From Burkholderiaceae bacterium (lineage in GTDB: Bacteria; Pseudomonadota; Gammaproteobacteria; Burkholderiales; Burkholderiaceae_C): a stretch of DNA of 64,000 bases. The stretch lies in contig JAEUOU010000007.1 of assembly GCA_016790575.1 (NCBI GenBank), positions 91,675-155,674 of the forward strand, given 5' to 3'. Position numbers and translations under genes: made by a program. Within the stretch, counting starts at the first letter, position 1. Each line of letters opens with the position of its first letter. The notes beneath the pieces are model-generated. The model did not search any database. It saw nothing but the letters and a program-made list of their open reading frames with translations, and had not been told where the DNA came from. Shown here piece after piece: positions 1 to 7,467 of the stretch.

Positions 1-2
1 GA

Positions 3-323
3 ATAGATGAATTTCGACAAATTCACGGCTATTTGGGGCGAGAATATGGAAAAATTGGATTTATTATTTGCCGAGCGAAGAGCAATGAGTTAACAGCAGC
101 GGAGATTGCGGCTTTCCGCGAATATTACCGAAGCGAAGCAAATCACATGATTGTGAAGCTTACAGCAAATTGGCTGGCCGCTGCTCTAAGCAAATTAAGA
201 AGCCCACAAAAGCATGACATCGCTGACATGCAGCTTGGCAGAATTATGGACGAATATATTCGAATTTACGCAAACGAGCAGCTAACTCGAAAATCGCACA
301 AAAATAGAAATAGACATTCATAA
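3..323 (+). CDS. C-terminal part of an unrecognised protein (cut by window edge)
   Basis: An open frame enters from the left edge and runs about 106 codons to a TAA. The first in-window start-like codon is TTG at 33, but the frame is already open from base 3, so this is the end of a longer gene. The visible part has a GFIICRAK segment (hydrophobic strand, then Cys-Arg) followed by a helical, Lys/Arg/Tyr-rich tail. Strand-then-Cys-Arg segments of this type occur in restriction-endonuclease-like folds of defence proteins, but I cannot assign a family. The base composition is strikingly AT-rich compared with everything after about 940, which suggests recent transfer. The function is unknown. Confidence 0.55.
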   Translation: MDEFRQIHGYLGREYGKIGFIICRAKSNELTAAEIAAFREYYRSEANHMIVKLTANWLAAALSKLRSPQKHDIADMQLGRIMDEYIRIYANEQLTRKSHKNRNRHS

Positions 324-944
324 CCAAAATTAACCTGCGCCTGATATTAAAAATGAAATACAATATTGGTCATTTATATTATTAACAATCATTCAAAATC
401 AAGTTCTGGCTCTAGCAATTTTCATGACTTGACAAATTTAACAACAAATTTTTATTAGTCCCCAATTGGCAGTTTGAGTTTTTATCGCGTACGAGAACCA
501 GAAAGCAGTTAGTACAGAACAATATTTTAAATTTAGCGCCGCTGCAGGAGAAATTGTTCTGAAATATATTATTAAAATCTCTTTTAATACCGAAAAACTT
601 TCAACCAAATAAATTTGCCAGCAAAAGGCGCCAAATAGTTGTAATTATTTTCAAATGAAGGTGCGTTTCCGCATTTCGTCGCCCCTACCTACAAAATATC
701 TACCGGCATCGTCTTCATCAAAATCAAGACCTAGCGGTTCTGCAGGATATTTCTATCTAAATTGCAAAAGAAACAAATTCATTCTTCGATTTAAGCCAGT
801 GACTGCGAATAAAAAAGACAGCCACGCCATTAAATTCGATGACAACAGAACTGAAGTTAAAAATCAAAGAAATCAAGCAATCGGGGGGCGAATCCAATTA
901 ATATTGATTTCGGCGTCAAGAAGATCTTAGTTTGAATCTAGAAA
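324..944. other. AT-rich stretch without a convincing gene
   Basis: About 620 bp of low-G+C DNA with frequent stops in all frames. A 91-codon open frame at 655-930 has no recognisable domain and is dominated by Ser, Lys, Arg and Asn; I do not call it a gene. Composition switches abruptly to the G+C-rich chromosomal style around 935-945, where repeated segment copy A begins. This looks like the worn edge of a foreign segment. Confidence 0.6.
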
Positions 945-1140
945 CCCATGCGCTGACACCCAAGGGCGAGAAGGCGGGCGTGGAGTTCGTCGCCAAGTCA
1001 CGTTTCGGCCCGTATTTCCTCTGGCCGCAGGATTTTCAGCTGGTTTGATGGCGATCATAGGGCAGAAACAACTCCTGTTTTTGCAGCGACTGGTGACCAT
1101 TCCACGCTGGGTATCGGCCATTTCTTCCTGAAACTTCTCG
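945..1140 (+). repeat. Duplicated segment, copy A (gene scrap plus dispersed element)
   Basis: This segment matches 1725-1922 with many substitutions. Both copies open with the same coding-like scrap. It begins ALTPKG, contains RFGPYFLWPQDFQL, and ends at a stop (TGA near 1047 in this copy). Both then pass through a short spacer into a copy of the dispersed element (here about 1083-1138, containing ACGCTGGGTATCGGCCA) and end at CTGAAA/TTGAAA. The scrap looks like the last 30-odd codons of a gene that I cannot name. Copies A and B flank the MNT antitoxin gene, so the block between them may have arrived or been duplicated as a unit. Confidence 0.7.
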
Positions 1141-1161
1141 TCCCACGGTAGACTTTGCCTC

Positions 1162-1452
1162 ATGCGTCCCTCCCAAGCCCTTGCCCAGCACCGCGACGCC
1201 GTCTGTAGCGCCGCGCGGCGCTATCGCGTGAGCAATCCGCGAGTGTTCGGATCGGTGCTGCATGGCCAGGATGCGGAGGGGAGCGACCTTGACTTGCTGG
1301 TTGATCCGCTGCCCGGCACCACGCTGTTTGACCTTGGCGGCCTGCAGGACGAGCTGGAAGAGCTGATGGGCCTGCGGGTGGACGTTCGAACCCCCAAGGA
1401 TTTGCCGCCGAGCTTCCGCGCGCAGGTGCTGGCCGAAGCCCGTCCGGTATGA
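1162..1452 (+). CDS. MNT-family nucleotidyltransferase antitoxin (MntA-like)
   Basis: A 96-residue minimal nucleotidyltransferase. The catalytic signature GS-x10-DxD is intact at Gly30-Ser31 and Asp42/Asp44, and a third carboxylate candidate is Asp74 in the following strand (VDV). Antitoxins of this family AMPylate a tyrosine in the active motif of a HEPN toxin to silence it. The usual partner gene follows with a 4-base ATGA overlap, the classic arrangement, but that partner is internally deleted (1449-1604). The antitoxin therefore looks orphaned. The ATG at 1162 lies just after copy A of the duplicated segment. Family assignment is firm; activity is inferred. Confidence 0.85.
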   Translation: MRPSQALAQHRDAVCSAARRYRVSNPRVFGSVLHGQDAEGSDLDLLVDPLPGTTLFDLGGLQDELEELMGLRVDVRTPKDLPPSFRAQVLAEARPV

Positions 1453-1604
1453 ACGAGAACCGGCTGCCGGACTACCTTCAACACATGCGGCAAGCTGCCG
1501 ACGGCGTATGGCAAACCTTGGTGGCCCACGCCCTCACGCTGGTGGACGAGAGATTTCCCGGCGCGGCAGCGGCGAGCCGGTTTTTGATGCAGTTGCCCGC
1601 ATAG
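1449..1604 (+). pseudogene. HEPN toxin (HepT/DUF86-like) remnant with internal deletion
   Basis: The frame overlaps the antitoxin stop by four bases and codes 51 residues. The first 17, MNENRLPDYLQHMRQAA, match the usual HepT amino terminus. They are followed directly by DGVWQTL and ...FLMQLPA, which resembles the usual carboxy-terminal segment (typically around VVW.TV..ALP.LL). The intervening 70 or so residues, including the catalytic R-x4-H-x-Y motif of this family, are missing. The simplest reading is an in-frame internal deletion that removed toxicity. A short unrelated ORF is the alternative, but the overlap and the start peptide argue against it. Confidence 0.65.
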
Positions 1605-1704
1605 CCCTCACGAAGAGCCGTCGCGATACCTCGCGCTCGTCTTCGCCCTCGGCGGGCAGGTGCCCGGCGCCCACCAGCGCCAACCCAGGCAACTGCGGTC
1701 CCTT
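1591..1704 (-). pseudogene. Scrap of a UvrD-type helicase C-terminus
   Basis: Read on the minus strand, about 38 codons give a peptide containing LALVGAGHLPAEGEDERE and then RRLFV..MRAT. This aligns with the last conserved motifs of the intact helicase at 3343-5181, which has KGLEFPVVALVG, then GEDEKEAARLIYVGATRA. Upstream motifs and any start are absent, and the sequence is diverged. It is a fragment of a second NERD/UvrD-type helicase gene, transcribed in the same direction as the intact copy and separated from it by fic. It overlaps the end of the HEPN remnant, so both are products of local decay. Confidence 0.65.
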
Positions 1705-1724
1705 GCAGTCGTACAGGCGCGAGT

Positions 1725-1922
1725 GCCAGGCGCTGACGCCCAAGGGCGACACGGCCGGCGTGGATGTCGTCTCCAGATCCCGTTTTGGCCCATATTTCCT
1801 CTGGCCTCAGGATTTTCAGCTGGCTTGTTGGCGGCCAGAAGGCTGAATTTATTCCTCTTTTTATAGCGAGAAATGACCGTCTCTCGATGGGTATCGGCCA
1901 ATCTGGCTTGAAATCTGGTCAC
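1725..1922 (+). repeat. Duplicated segment, copy B (gene scrap plus dispersed element)
   Basis: Second copy of the segment at 945-1140. The scrap again reads ALTPKG ... RFGPYFLWPQDFQL, here ending with CWRPEG and a TGA. It is followed by a spacer and a dispersed element at about 1862-1912 (ATAGCGAGAAATGACC, then GATGGGTATCGGCCA). Divergence between the copies is substantial in the spacer, so the duplication is not recent. Confidence 0.7.
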
Positions 1923-1954
1923 GACTCAGGACGCTGAGGCATTGCGGCTCTATT

Positions 1955-2062
1955 CCCTCTCCCTCAGGGAGAGGGTCAGGGTGAGGGCCGGCAGCCTTGC
2001 CACAGGCGGTGCTGTTGGGACTGGGAACGCCCTCTCCCCCGCCCTCTCCCAGAGGGAGAGGG
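1955..2062. repeat. Pair of REP-like palindromes (CCCTCTCCC/GGGAGAGGG)
   Basis: There are two strong inverted repeats. The first, 1955-1975, has 10-base arms CCCTCTCCCT/AGGGAGAGGG around one base. The second, 2042-2062, has 9-base arms CCCTCTCCC/GGGAGAGGG around AGA. A GGGTGAGGG tract lies beside the first. This is the widespread extragenic palindrome style of Proteobacteria. The pair lies just downstream of fic (its stop is at 2096), so it could fold in the 3' end of that transcript. Confidence 0.75.
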
Positions 2063-2095
2063 AGTCAGACTGGGGGCCTGAACAGTGACGAAATT

Positions 2096-3250
2096 TCAAC
2101 CCCCGACGCCTTCCAGCACTCCGGCCAGCGCATAGCGCGTCCCCCGGCCCTGCCCACGCTTCACCAGCACGCCCAGCGCGACCAGGTCGGTCAGTTCGCG
2201 GTACGCGGTGGCGCGCGAGACCTGGGCGATGGCGGTGTATTTCTCGGTGCTCATGCCGCCGATGAAGCCATCGGGGCCAGCGTCGTAGAGCTTGTTCAGC
2301 ACCTTGCGCTGGCTGGCCGTGAGTTGCGGGTGGGCGGCGTGCAGCGCGGCCCAGAAGGCGCTTTTCCGGGCCGCGCCCTGCACCTGCGCCACGGTGGCCA
2401 GGCAGGCTTGTTCCACACAGCCCACAAACCAGCGCACCCACGGGGTCACGTCCAGCACGGGCTGGCTGGTGGCGGCCTGCAGTTCGCGGTAGTAGCCGGC
2501 GCGGTCCAGCCACATCTGGCGCGACAGGCTGAACACCCGCTGCCCGCTGCGCAGGTCTTGCGCCATGGCCAGGTCGGCCAGCGCGCGGCCGATGCGGCCG
2601 TTGCCGTCTTCAAAGGGGTGGATGGCTTCCAGCCACAGGTGGGCGATGGCGGCACGCACCAGGCCGTCCAGGCGGCTGGCCACGGTGGCGTCGTTGAACC
2701 AGCCGATCAGGCGCGCCATCTGCGCGGGCACGTCGCGCGAATCAGGGGCCTGGTAATGCACCACATCCGGCTGGCCCAGCCGGGGCGTGACGATCTGCAT
2801 GGGCTCGGGGTGCTCGCGCCAGCCGCCCACCACGATGGGGGTGATGCCGCTGCGCCCGGTGGGAAACAGCGCCGCATGCCAGCCAAACAGGCGCTCGGCG
2901 CTCAGCGGCTCGGACCAGTGCTGTACGGCGGCTTCGATGACGTCCAGTGTGGCTTCGACGCGCGGCTCACGCTGTTGCAGCACCGCCCGGCCGCTTTGCG
3001 TCAGGCCGAGCCGGCGCGCGGCTGAGGCGCGCACCGAGTTGATCTGCAGCGCCTCGCCCTCGATCTGTGCGGTGGCGACGGCCTCGTCAGCCCATTCGGC
3101 CAGTTGCAGCTCGCCCAAGTCCACCAGCTGCAGGCCGCTGACCACCCCCAGCATGCGCCCCTGCGCCAGCCGCGCCGCCGCCAGCGCGGGCTGCAGCGCT
3201 TGCGCGTCCACCTGAAATTGCGGCCATTCGGGGGCTTGCCAGATCCACAT
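2096..3250 (-). CDS. Fic family protein, class II (DUF4172 N-terminus, winged helix C-terminus)
   Basis: 384 residues. The N-terminal 80 or so residues (WIWQ.PEWP start) match the DUF4172 region that precedes Fic domains. The Fic core carries the complete catalytic motif HPFEDGNGRIGR at 211-222, with the essential His211. An inhibitory-helix motif (S/T)xxxE(G/N) is present as T60-AQI-E64-G65, so self-inhibition by an N-terminal helix is expected (class II). The C-terminal 80 residues look like a winged helix-turn-helix. Fic enzymes transfer AMP or related nucleotide moieties to Ser/Thr/Tyr of target proteins. The start at 3250 follows directly on a cluster of GAAGCG/CGCTTC half-sites, a likely autoregulatory operator. 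The target is unknown. Confidence 0.92.
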   Translation of the reverse strand: MWIWQAPEWPQFQVDAQALQPALAAARLAQGRMLGVVSGLQLVDLGELQLAEWADEAVATAQIEGEALQINSVRASAARRLGLTQSGRAVLQQREPRVEATLDVIEAAVQHWSEPLSAERLFGWHAALFPTGRSGITPIVVGGWREHPEPMQIVTPRLGQPDVVHYQAPDSRDVPAQMARLIGWFNDATVASRLDGLVRAAIAHLWLEAIHPFEDGNGRIGRALADLAMAQDLRSGQRVFSLSRQMWLDRAGYYRELQAATSQPVLDVTPWVRWFVGCVEQACLATVAQVQGAARKSAFWAALHAAHPQLTASQRKVLNKLYDAGPDGFIGGMSTEKYTAIAQVSRATAYRELTDLVALGVLVKRGQGRGTRYALAGVLEGVGG

Positions 3251-3309
3251 GAAGCGTATTTTAGGGATTTACGCTTCGCAATTGAAGCGCAAATGAAAGA
3301 ATGCGCTTC
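3251..3309. promoter_or_regulatory. Four GAAGCG/CGCTTC half-sites upstream of fic (candidate operator)
   Basis: GAAGCG occurs at 3251-3256 and 3284-3289, and CGCTTC at 3272-3277 and 3304-3309, in alternating orientation with 26-27 bp outer spans. The inner pair forms the palindrome CGCTTCGCAATTGAAGCG (3272-3289). It abuts the fic start codon. Because Fic here carries a C-terminal winged helix, autorepression is a reasonable inference. Confidence 0.55.
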
Positions 3310-3342
3310 AGAGTGGCTTTGGTGCGCCAGGGAAGCCCTTGA

Positions 3343-5181
3343 TCAGCCCAATTCACCGCCCAGCCGCTGCCCGAACCGCCCCTCCCCGCCCACGCCCAGA
3401 ATCAGCCGGTGCGAGGCGCGCGTCGCGCCCACGTAGATCAGCCGGGCGGCCTCTTTTTCGTCCTCGCCCGGCGCGGGCATCTGGCCCACGCCCACCAACG
3501 CCACCACCGGAAACTCCAGCCCTTTGCTGGCGTGCAGCGTCATCACCTTGATCTTGTCACTGGCGGGGTCGAAGTCGCCGGACCGGGTGCGGTTTTCCAG
3601 CGGCAGTTTGCGCTGCGCCAGCGTGCGGGCGCAGAGGTCGCGGATGTCGTGCGTGGGGCACAGCACCGCCATGTCGCCCCAGGCATGCCCTTCCTGGTGC
3701 GCGGCGGCCAGCAGGTCGGCCACTTGCCAGGCTTCTTCGCGCAGCGTGGGCAGGCGGATGATGATGGGCGCCTCGCCCTCGCGCCCGCAGCTCACGGGCT
3801 TGAGCAGGGGCACGCCGTCTTCGTCCTGGTCTTCGGCGGTCAGCAGGTCGGCGGCCACCAGGCTGGCGGTCTGCAGGATCTGCCTGGTGTTGCGGTAGTT
3901 GATCTTGAGGATGGTGGTGCGGCCCTGCGCCTGGATGCCGACGCTCTTGAAGCTGAAGTTCTTCTTCTGCGCGCGCTCGTAGATGCTTTGCGCGTCGTCG
4001 TACAGCACCAGCAGGCTGTTGGTGGCGGGGTCCACCATCTGCACCACGAGTTTGAGCCACTCGGGCGCAAAGTCGTGGCCTTCGTCGATCAGCACGGCCT
4101 GGTATTGCCCGCTGGGAATCTGGCGGCGCTCCACGCCGGTGATGACGCGCTGCACCATGTCGGCAAAGAACTGGTCCTTGGGCAGATTCTGTCGGGGCAG
4201 TTCCTGCCCGAAGGCCACCAGCTGCTCCCGGCACCATTTGTGAAAGTGCACCGCATGCACCCGCCCGGCCAGGCCCCGGGCGGCCATCACGCTGGCCAGC
4301 TGCACGGCCAGCGGCTCGTTGTAGCAGAGGATCAGGACGGGTTTGGCGGCGGAGCCGGCCGCCTTGGCCAGGTGCTCGGCCCGGTAGCCCAGCAGCATGG
4401 TCTTGCCGGAGCCGGCCACACCGTGGATGACGCGGTGGCCGTCGCCCAGGCTGCGGGCCAGCTGCTCCTGCTGCAGGTCCATCACCCGCATCAGACTGGG
4501 CAGCTCGGCGTCGGCGTCGCCGCCGGCCTGCGCCTCGAACAGCGCGCCCTGCACCGGCACCCGCACCTCGGGGAACATGATCCAGCGCACGCGGGCCAGC
4601 TGCGGCAGCGACATCACGCCGCCCACCAGGAAGGGGAACATGTCCCACAGGCGGCTTTGCAGCGCCTCGGGCTCTACCGATTCGAGCATTTCGTCCTGGC
4701 AGACCACGCGATGCGGCTCCAGCGCGTGGTGCAGCTCGGCCTTGTCGAACTGCGCGCGGGTGATGTTGGGCAGCACCACGCCATAACTCCACGGAAACGC
4801 CAGCTTGCCCTGGTGGCGTCCGCCGGCCTGCACCAGCTGCGGGTCGCGCTCCAGCGCGTCCACCACCTGGTGTGCGTACTGGCGCGCCTGCTCAAGCGGG
4901 TTGGGCACGGTTTTGGGGCCGGTGTCGGTGTGAATGTCCCAGGTCTGTTTGTTGGCCTGGATGAGGGTGGACAGGCGCCAGTCCTTCACCTCCAGAATCA
5001 GGATGCCGCGGCGCGGGTGCATCACCACAAAATCCGGGTGCTGGTAGCGGGGGCCGACCGGCACGTCATACCAGAGCAGGTAGTCGGCGTCGAGTTTGTC
5101 TTCCAGCCGCTCGGCGGTGCGGCGCTCGCCGCGGGTCATGCGGGCCACACAGGCGCCGAGCGCGGGGATCAAGGTAGCCAT
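3343..5181 (-). CDS. NERD domain-containing UvrD-like DNA helicase
   Basis: 612 residues from the ATG at 5181. Residues about 20-120 form a nuclease-related domain (NERD) with a PD-(D/E)xK-like arrangement: Asp50, then E64-V-K66. The helicase core follows with Walker A GVAGSGKT at 254-261 and a DEGHD Walker B. Near the C-terminus are TLHASKGLEFPVVALVG (motif V) and a motif VI-like LIYVGATRASH. The protein is expected to be a superfamily 1 helicase with an appended nuclease, acting on DNA. The frame extends further upstream to 5394, but that part translates a dispersed element and nothing conserved, so MATLIPALG is the better start. A decayed relative lies at 1591-1704. Confidence 0.88.
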   Translation of the reverse strand: MATLIPALGACVARMTRGERRTAERLEDKLDADYLLWYDVPVGPRYQHPDFVVMHPRRGILILEVKDWRLSTLIQANKQTWDIHTDTGPKTVPNPLEQARQYAHQVVDALERDPQLVQAGGRHQGKLAFPWSYGVVLPNITRAQFDKAELHHALEPHRVVCQDEMLESVEPEALQSRLWDMFPFLVGGVMSLPQLARVRWIMFPEVRVPVQGALFEAQAGGDADAELPSLMRVMDLQQEQLARSLGDGHRVIHGVAGSGKTMLLGYRAEHLAKAAGSAAKPVLILCYNEPLAVQLASVMAARGLAGRVHAVHFHKWCREQLVAFGQELPRQNLPKDQFFADMVQRVITGVERRQIPSGQYQAVLIDEGHDFAPEWLKLVVQMVDPATNSLLVLYDDAQSIYERAQKKNFSFKSVGIQAQGRTTILKINYRNTRQILQTASLVAADLLTAEDQDEDGVPLLKPVSCGREGEAPIIIRLPTLREEAWQVADLLAAAHQEGHAWGDMAVLCPTHDIRDLCARTLAQRKLPLENRTRSGDFDPASDKIKVMTLHASKGLEFPVVALVGVGQMPAPGEDEKEAARLIYVGATRASHRLILGVGGEGRFGQRLGGELG

Positions 5182-5291
5182 GGCTCGAATGTTGTTGGTT
5201 CTTCCCTGGCGCGCATGATGCACCAAGTGGCACCGCCCGTGGCTTGACCTGCGGCAAGGTCGTGCGCGGAGGGTCCGGACGCTATATTTAC

Positions 5292-5340
5292 AATAGCGCA
5301 AGGTGACCTTTTCACGCTGGGTATCGGCCATTTTTATGCC
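5292..5340 (+). repeat. Dispersed element, copy 3
   Basis: Contains ATAGCGCAAGGTGACC and then TTTTCACGCTGGGTATCGGCC. It lies between the divergent helicase and GIY-YIG-like genes. Read on the plus strand, a frame from 5303 starts MTFSRWVSAIF, the same peptide that forms the N-terminus of the hydrolase at 58088-58960. Confidence 0.85.
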
Positions 5341-5426
5341 AGAACCGGTGCTCAGGCCCCCTGGCGGCACTCCCCCGGCAGCTGGAGACGCCACAATGGC
5401 GGCACGCGCCGTAGTCTGTCCGCCAC

Positions 5427-5750
5427 ATGCCTCGCCCGCACCACCATGTCTACGTGATCGAACTGCACCCCGATGTGCTGCGCGAAGCCCGCTTTCGCCG
5501 CTGCAACCCGGGCTACGTGGACGGCAAACCCTGTGTCTACGTGGGCATGACCGGCCTGGACCCGGATGTGCGCTTTGACAAGCACAAGGCCGGCATCCAG
5601 TCCAACCGCTATGTGTTCCGCTACGGTCTGCGCCTGCTGCCCGACCTGTACGAGGGCTTCAACCCGATGCCCTACCGGGATGCTCAGGAGCGGGAAATCG
5701 ACATCGCGATCGACTTGCGCTCCGCCGGCTTCGGTGTCTGGCAGGCCTGA
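5427..5750 (+). CDS. Small GIY-YIG-like protein
   Basis: 107 residues. It opens HHHVYVIEL, and at about residue 36 shows CVYVGMTGLDPDVRFDKHKAG, the strand-Gly-strand arrangement (VYVI ... VYVGMT) typical of GIY-YIG folds, with a basic segment behind. A catalytic Arg and Glu like those of full GIY-YIG nucleases may be present but cannot be fixed by eye. Its 3' end overlaps the convergent methyltransferase gene by 67 bases. The role is unknown; DNA or nucleic-acid cleavage is only suggested by the fold. Confidence 0.6.
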   Translation: MPRPHHHVYVIELHPDVLREARFRRCNPGYVDGKPCVYVGMTGLDPDVRFDKHKAGIQSNRYVFRYGLRLLPDLYEGFNPMPYRDAQEREIDIAIDLRSAGFGVWQA

Positions 5751-6460
5751 GCCGCCGCCCCGGCCTGGCCGGCCGCGATCGGCCTGCGGGCCACCACAAA
5801 AGGCCGCACGTCGCGCCCCCTGCTGGCATGGCGCTCGACAGTCAAAACCTCCAACCCCTGGCGCCGGCAGGCGGCGGTGATATCCGCTTCCGCCAGGCTT
5901 TGCACCGGGGGCGCCAGGCGCAGCGCCCGCATCAGCGGCAGCGCCAGGTGCGGTATCAAGGGGTTCATTTCGCTCAGGCACGGGGTTTTGGAGATGAGCA
6001 GCCCGCCCGGGCGCAACACCCGGGCGCAGCGCGCAACGGCGGCGTCCAGGTCGTCGAGCAGGTGCAGGATGTTGAAGGCCAGCACGACATCGAACGGGCC
6101 GTCCAGCGCGGGCTGCGCCACATCGGCATCGTCCACAGCAAAGCGCAGTTGCGGTTGCGGGCTGGCCGCCAGCCGTTGCCCGGCAATTTCGATCATGCGC
6201 GGCGAGATGTCGGTGGCCAGGTACGGCCCGCAGGCCGAGGCCAGACGCAGGGCGGTCGAACCGGTGCCACAGCCCAGTTCCAGCACCGCGTCGCCGGGTG
6301 TGAGCAAGGCGCGGGTGCGCTCCACGCTGCGCTCGTAACCGGGCAGGTCACTGATGGCGGCGGCCGCGTAGCGACGGGCGACACGGTCCCAGAAGCGGGC
6401 CTTGGCGGCCGCATGGGGCGCGGAACGGGTCGCACCCGAAGCAGGAATGGAAGCGTTCAT
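5684..6460 (-). CDS. Class I SAM-dependent methyltransferase
   Basis: 258 residues from the ATG at 6460. The SAM-binding glycine loop is ELGCGTGSTALRL, followed by the acidic strand end YLATDISPRM and the motif DVVLAFNILHLLDD. The C-terminal half is variable. Small-molecule methylation is likely, with the substrate unknown. The last 35 or so residues (Ala/Gln-rich, then KSIAMSISRS) are probably read-through past the usual end, and they overlap the GIY-YIG-like gene on the other strand. The gene is divergent from a LysR regulator (6565), which commonly controls its divergent neighbour. Confidence 0.85.
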   Translation of the reverse strand: MNASIPASGATRSAPHAAAKARFWDRVARRYAAAAISDLPGYERSVERTRALLTPGDAVLELGCGTGSTALRLASACGPYLATDISPRMIEIAGQRLAASPQPQLRFAVDDADVAQPALDGPFDVVLAFNILHLLDDLDAAVARCARVLRPGGLLISKTPCLSEMNPLIPHLALPLMRALRLAPPVQSLAEADITAACRRQGLEVLTVERHASRGRDVRPFVVARRPIAAGQAGAAAQACQTPKPAERKSIAMSISRS

Positions 6461-6564
6461 CGAGAGAAACCGGTGAGGTAACAAGTCATGGACGCCATGG
6501 TAACCATGCATCGATTGGCAGATAAGCGGTAAATTTGCAGGCATTTCATACGTTTTTTCGCACC

Positions 6565-7458
6565 ATGGACTGGAACCACCTGCACGCTTTTCTGGAAACG
6601 GCCCAACGGGGCAGCCTTTCCGGCGCGGCGCGCACGCTGGGGCTGACACAGCCGACTCTCAGCCGCCAGATTGCCGCGCTGGAGCAGCAGTTGGGGGTGA
6701 CCTTGTTCGAACGGGTGGGCCGCACCCTGCGGCCGACCGACGCGGGGCTCAGCCTGCTGGACCATGCGCGCACCATGGGCGCCGCCGCCGACGATCTGGC
6801 CCTGGCGGCCACCGGGCAGTCGCAGGCGGTGGAGGGACTGGTGTCGGTGTCGGCCAGTGATGCCGTGGCCACCTGGGTGCTGCCGCCCCTGATTGCCCGA
6901 ATCGGTGCGGTGGCGCCGGGCATCGTGGTCGAGGTCGTGGCGTCCAACAGGCTGAGCGACCTGCGCCGGCGCGAGGCGGACATTGCCATCCGCCATGTGC
7001 GCCCCGAGCAGCCCGACCTGATCGGCCGCCTGGTGCGCCACGCCACCGCCGGCTTTTACGCGGCCCACCGCTGGGTGGCAGAACACGGCCATCCGCACTC
7101 GGCCCAGCAGGCCCTGTCGCACCGTTTTGTCGGCGCGGACCGGAGTGGGCAGTTTCTGGCGTATCTGCACAGCCATGGCCTGCCCCTGTCGCCACGCCAC
7201 TGCACGGTGCTGACCGACAACTCGGTGGTGGCCTGGCAAATGGTGCGCCAGGGCCTGGGCATAGGGGTCATGATGGACGACATCGCGGGCGCTTTTCCGG
7301 AGGTGGTGCGGGTACTGGACGACCTGCCCGTGGTGCGGTTCCCGATCTGGCTGGTCACGCACCGCGAGTTGCACACGGCGCGGCGGTTCCGCGTGGTGTT
7401 CGACCTGCTGGGCCAGGCCCTGGCCGAGCAGCCGCTGGCCTGCGCCGCCGCAGCCTGA
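6565..7458 (+). CDS. LysR family transcriptional regulator
   Basis: 297 residues. The first 60 form the winged helix-turn-helix (WNHLHAFLETAQRGSLSGAA, then TQPTLSRQIAALEQQLG). It is followed by the linker helix and a periplasmic-binding-protein-like effector domain. The start at 6565 is preferred over the TTG-type extension at 6535 because the conserved region begins with MDWNHL. It is divergent from the methyltransferase across 104 bp, the usual layout for a regulator and its target. The ligand is unknown. Confidence 0.92.
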   Translation: MDWNHLHAFLETAQRGSLSGAARTLGLTQPTLSRQIAALEQQLGVTLFERVGRTLRPTDAGLSLLDHARTMGAAADDLALAATGQSQAVEGLVSVSASDAVATWVLPPLIARIGAVAPGIVVEVVASNRLSDLRRREADIAIRHVRPEQPDLIGRLVRHATAGFYAAHRWVAEHGHPHSAQQALSHRFVGADRSGQFLAYLHSHGLPLSPRHCTVLTDNSVVAWQMVRQGLGIGVMMDDIAGAFPEVVRVLDDLPVVRFPIWLVTHRELHTARRFRVVFDLLGQALAEQPLACAAAA

Positions 7459-7467
7459 GCGCTCGCG

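Noticed and set aside
655..930. 91-codon plus-strand frame in the AT-rich left end
   Set aside because: No domain, Ser/Lys-rich low-complexity sequence, and it ends at the composition break; likely chance.
3409..5247. 612-codon plus-strand frame
   Set aside because: His/Gln/Gly-rich antisense shadow of the NERD-UvrD helicase, a common artefact in G+C-rich DNA.
3250..5394. Longer helicase start at 5394
   Set aside because: The extra 71 residues are translated from the dispersed element and unrelated intergenic sequence; the conserved region begins at MATLIPALG.
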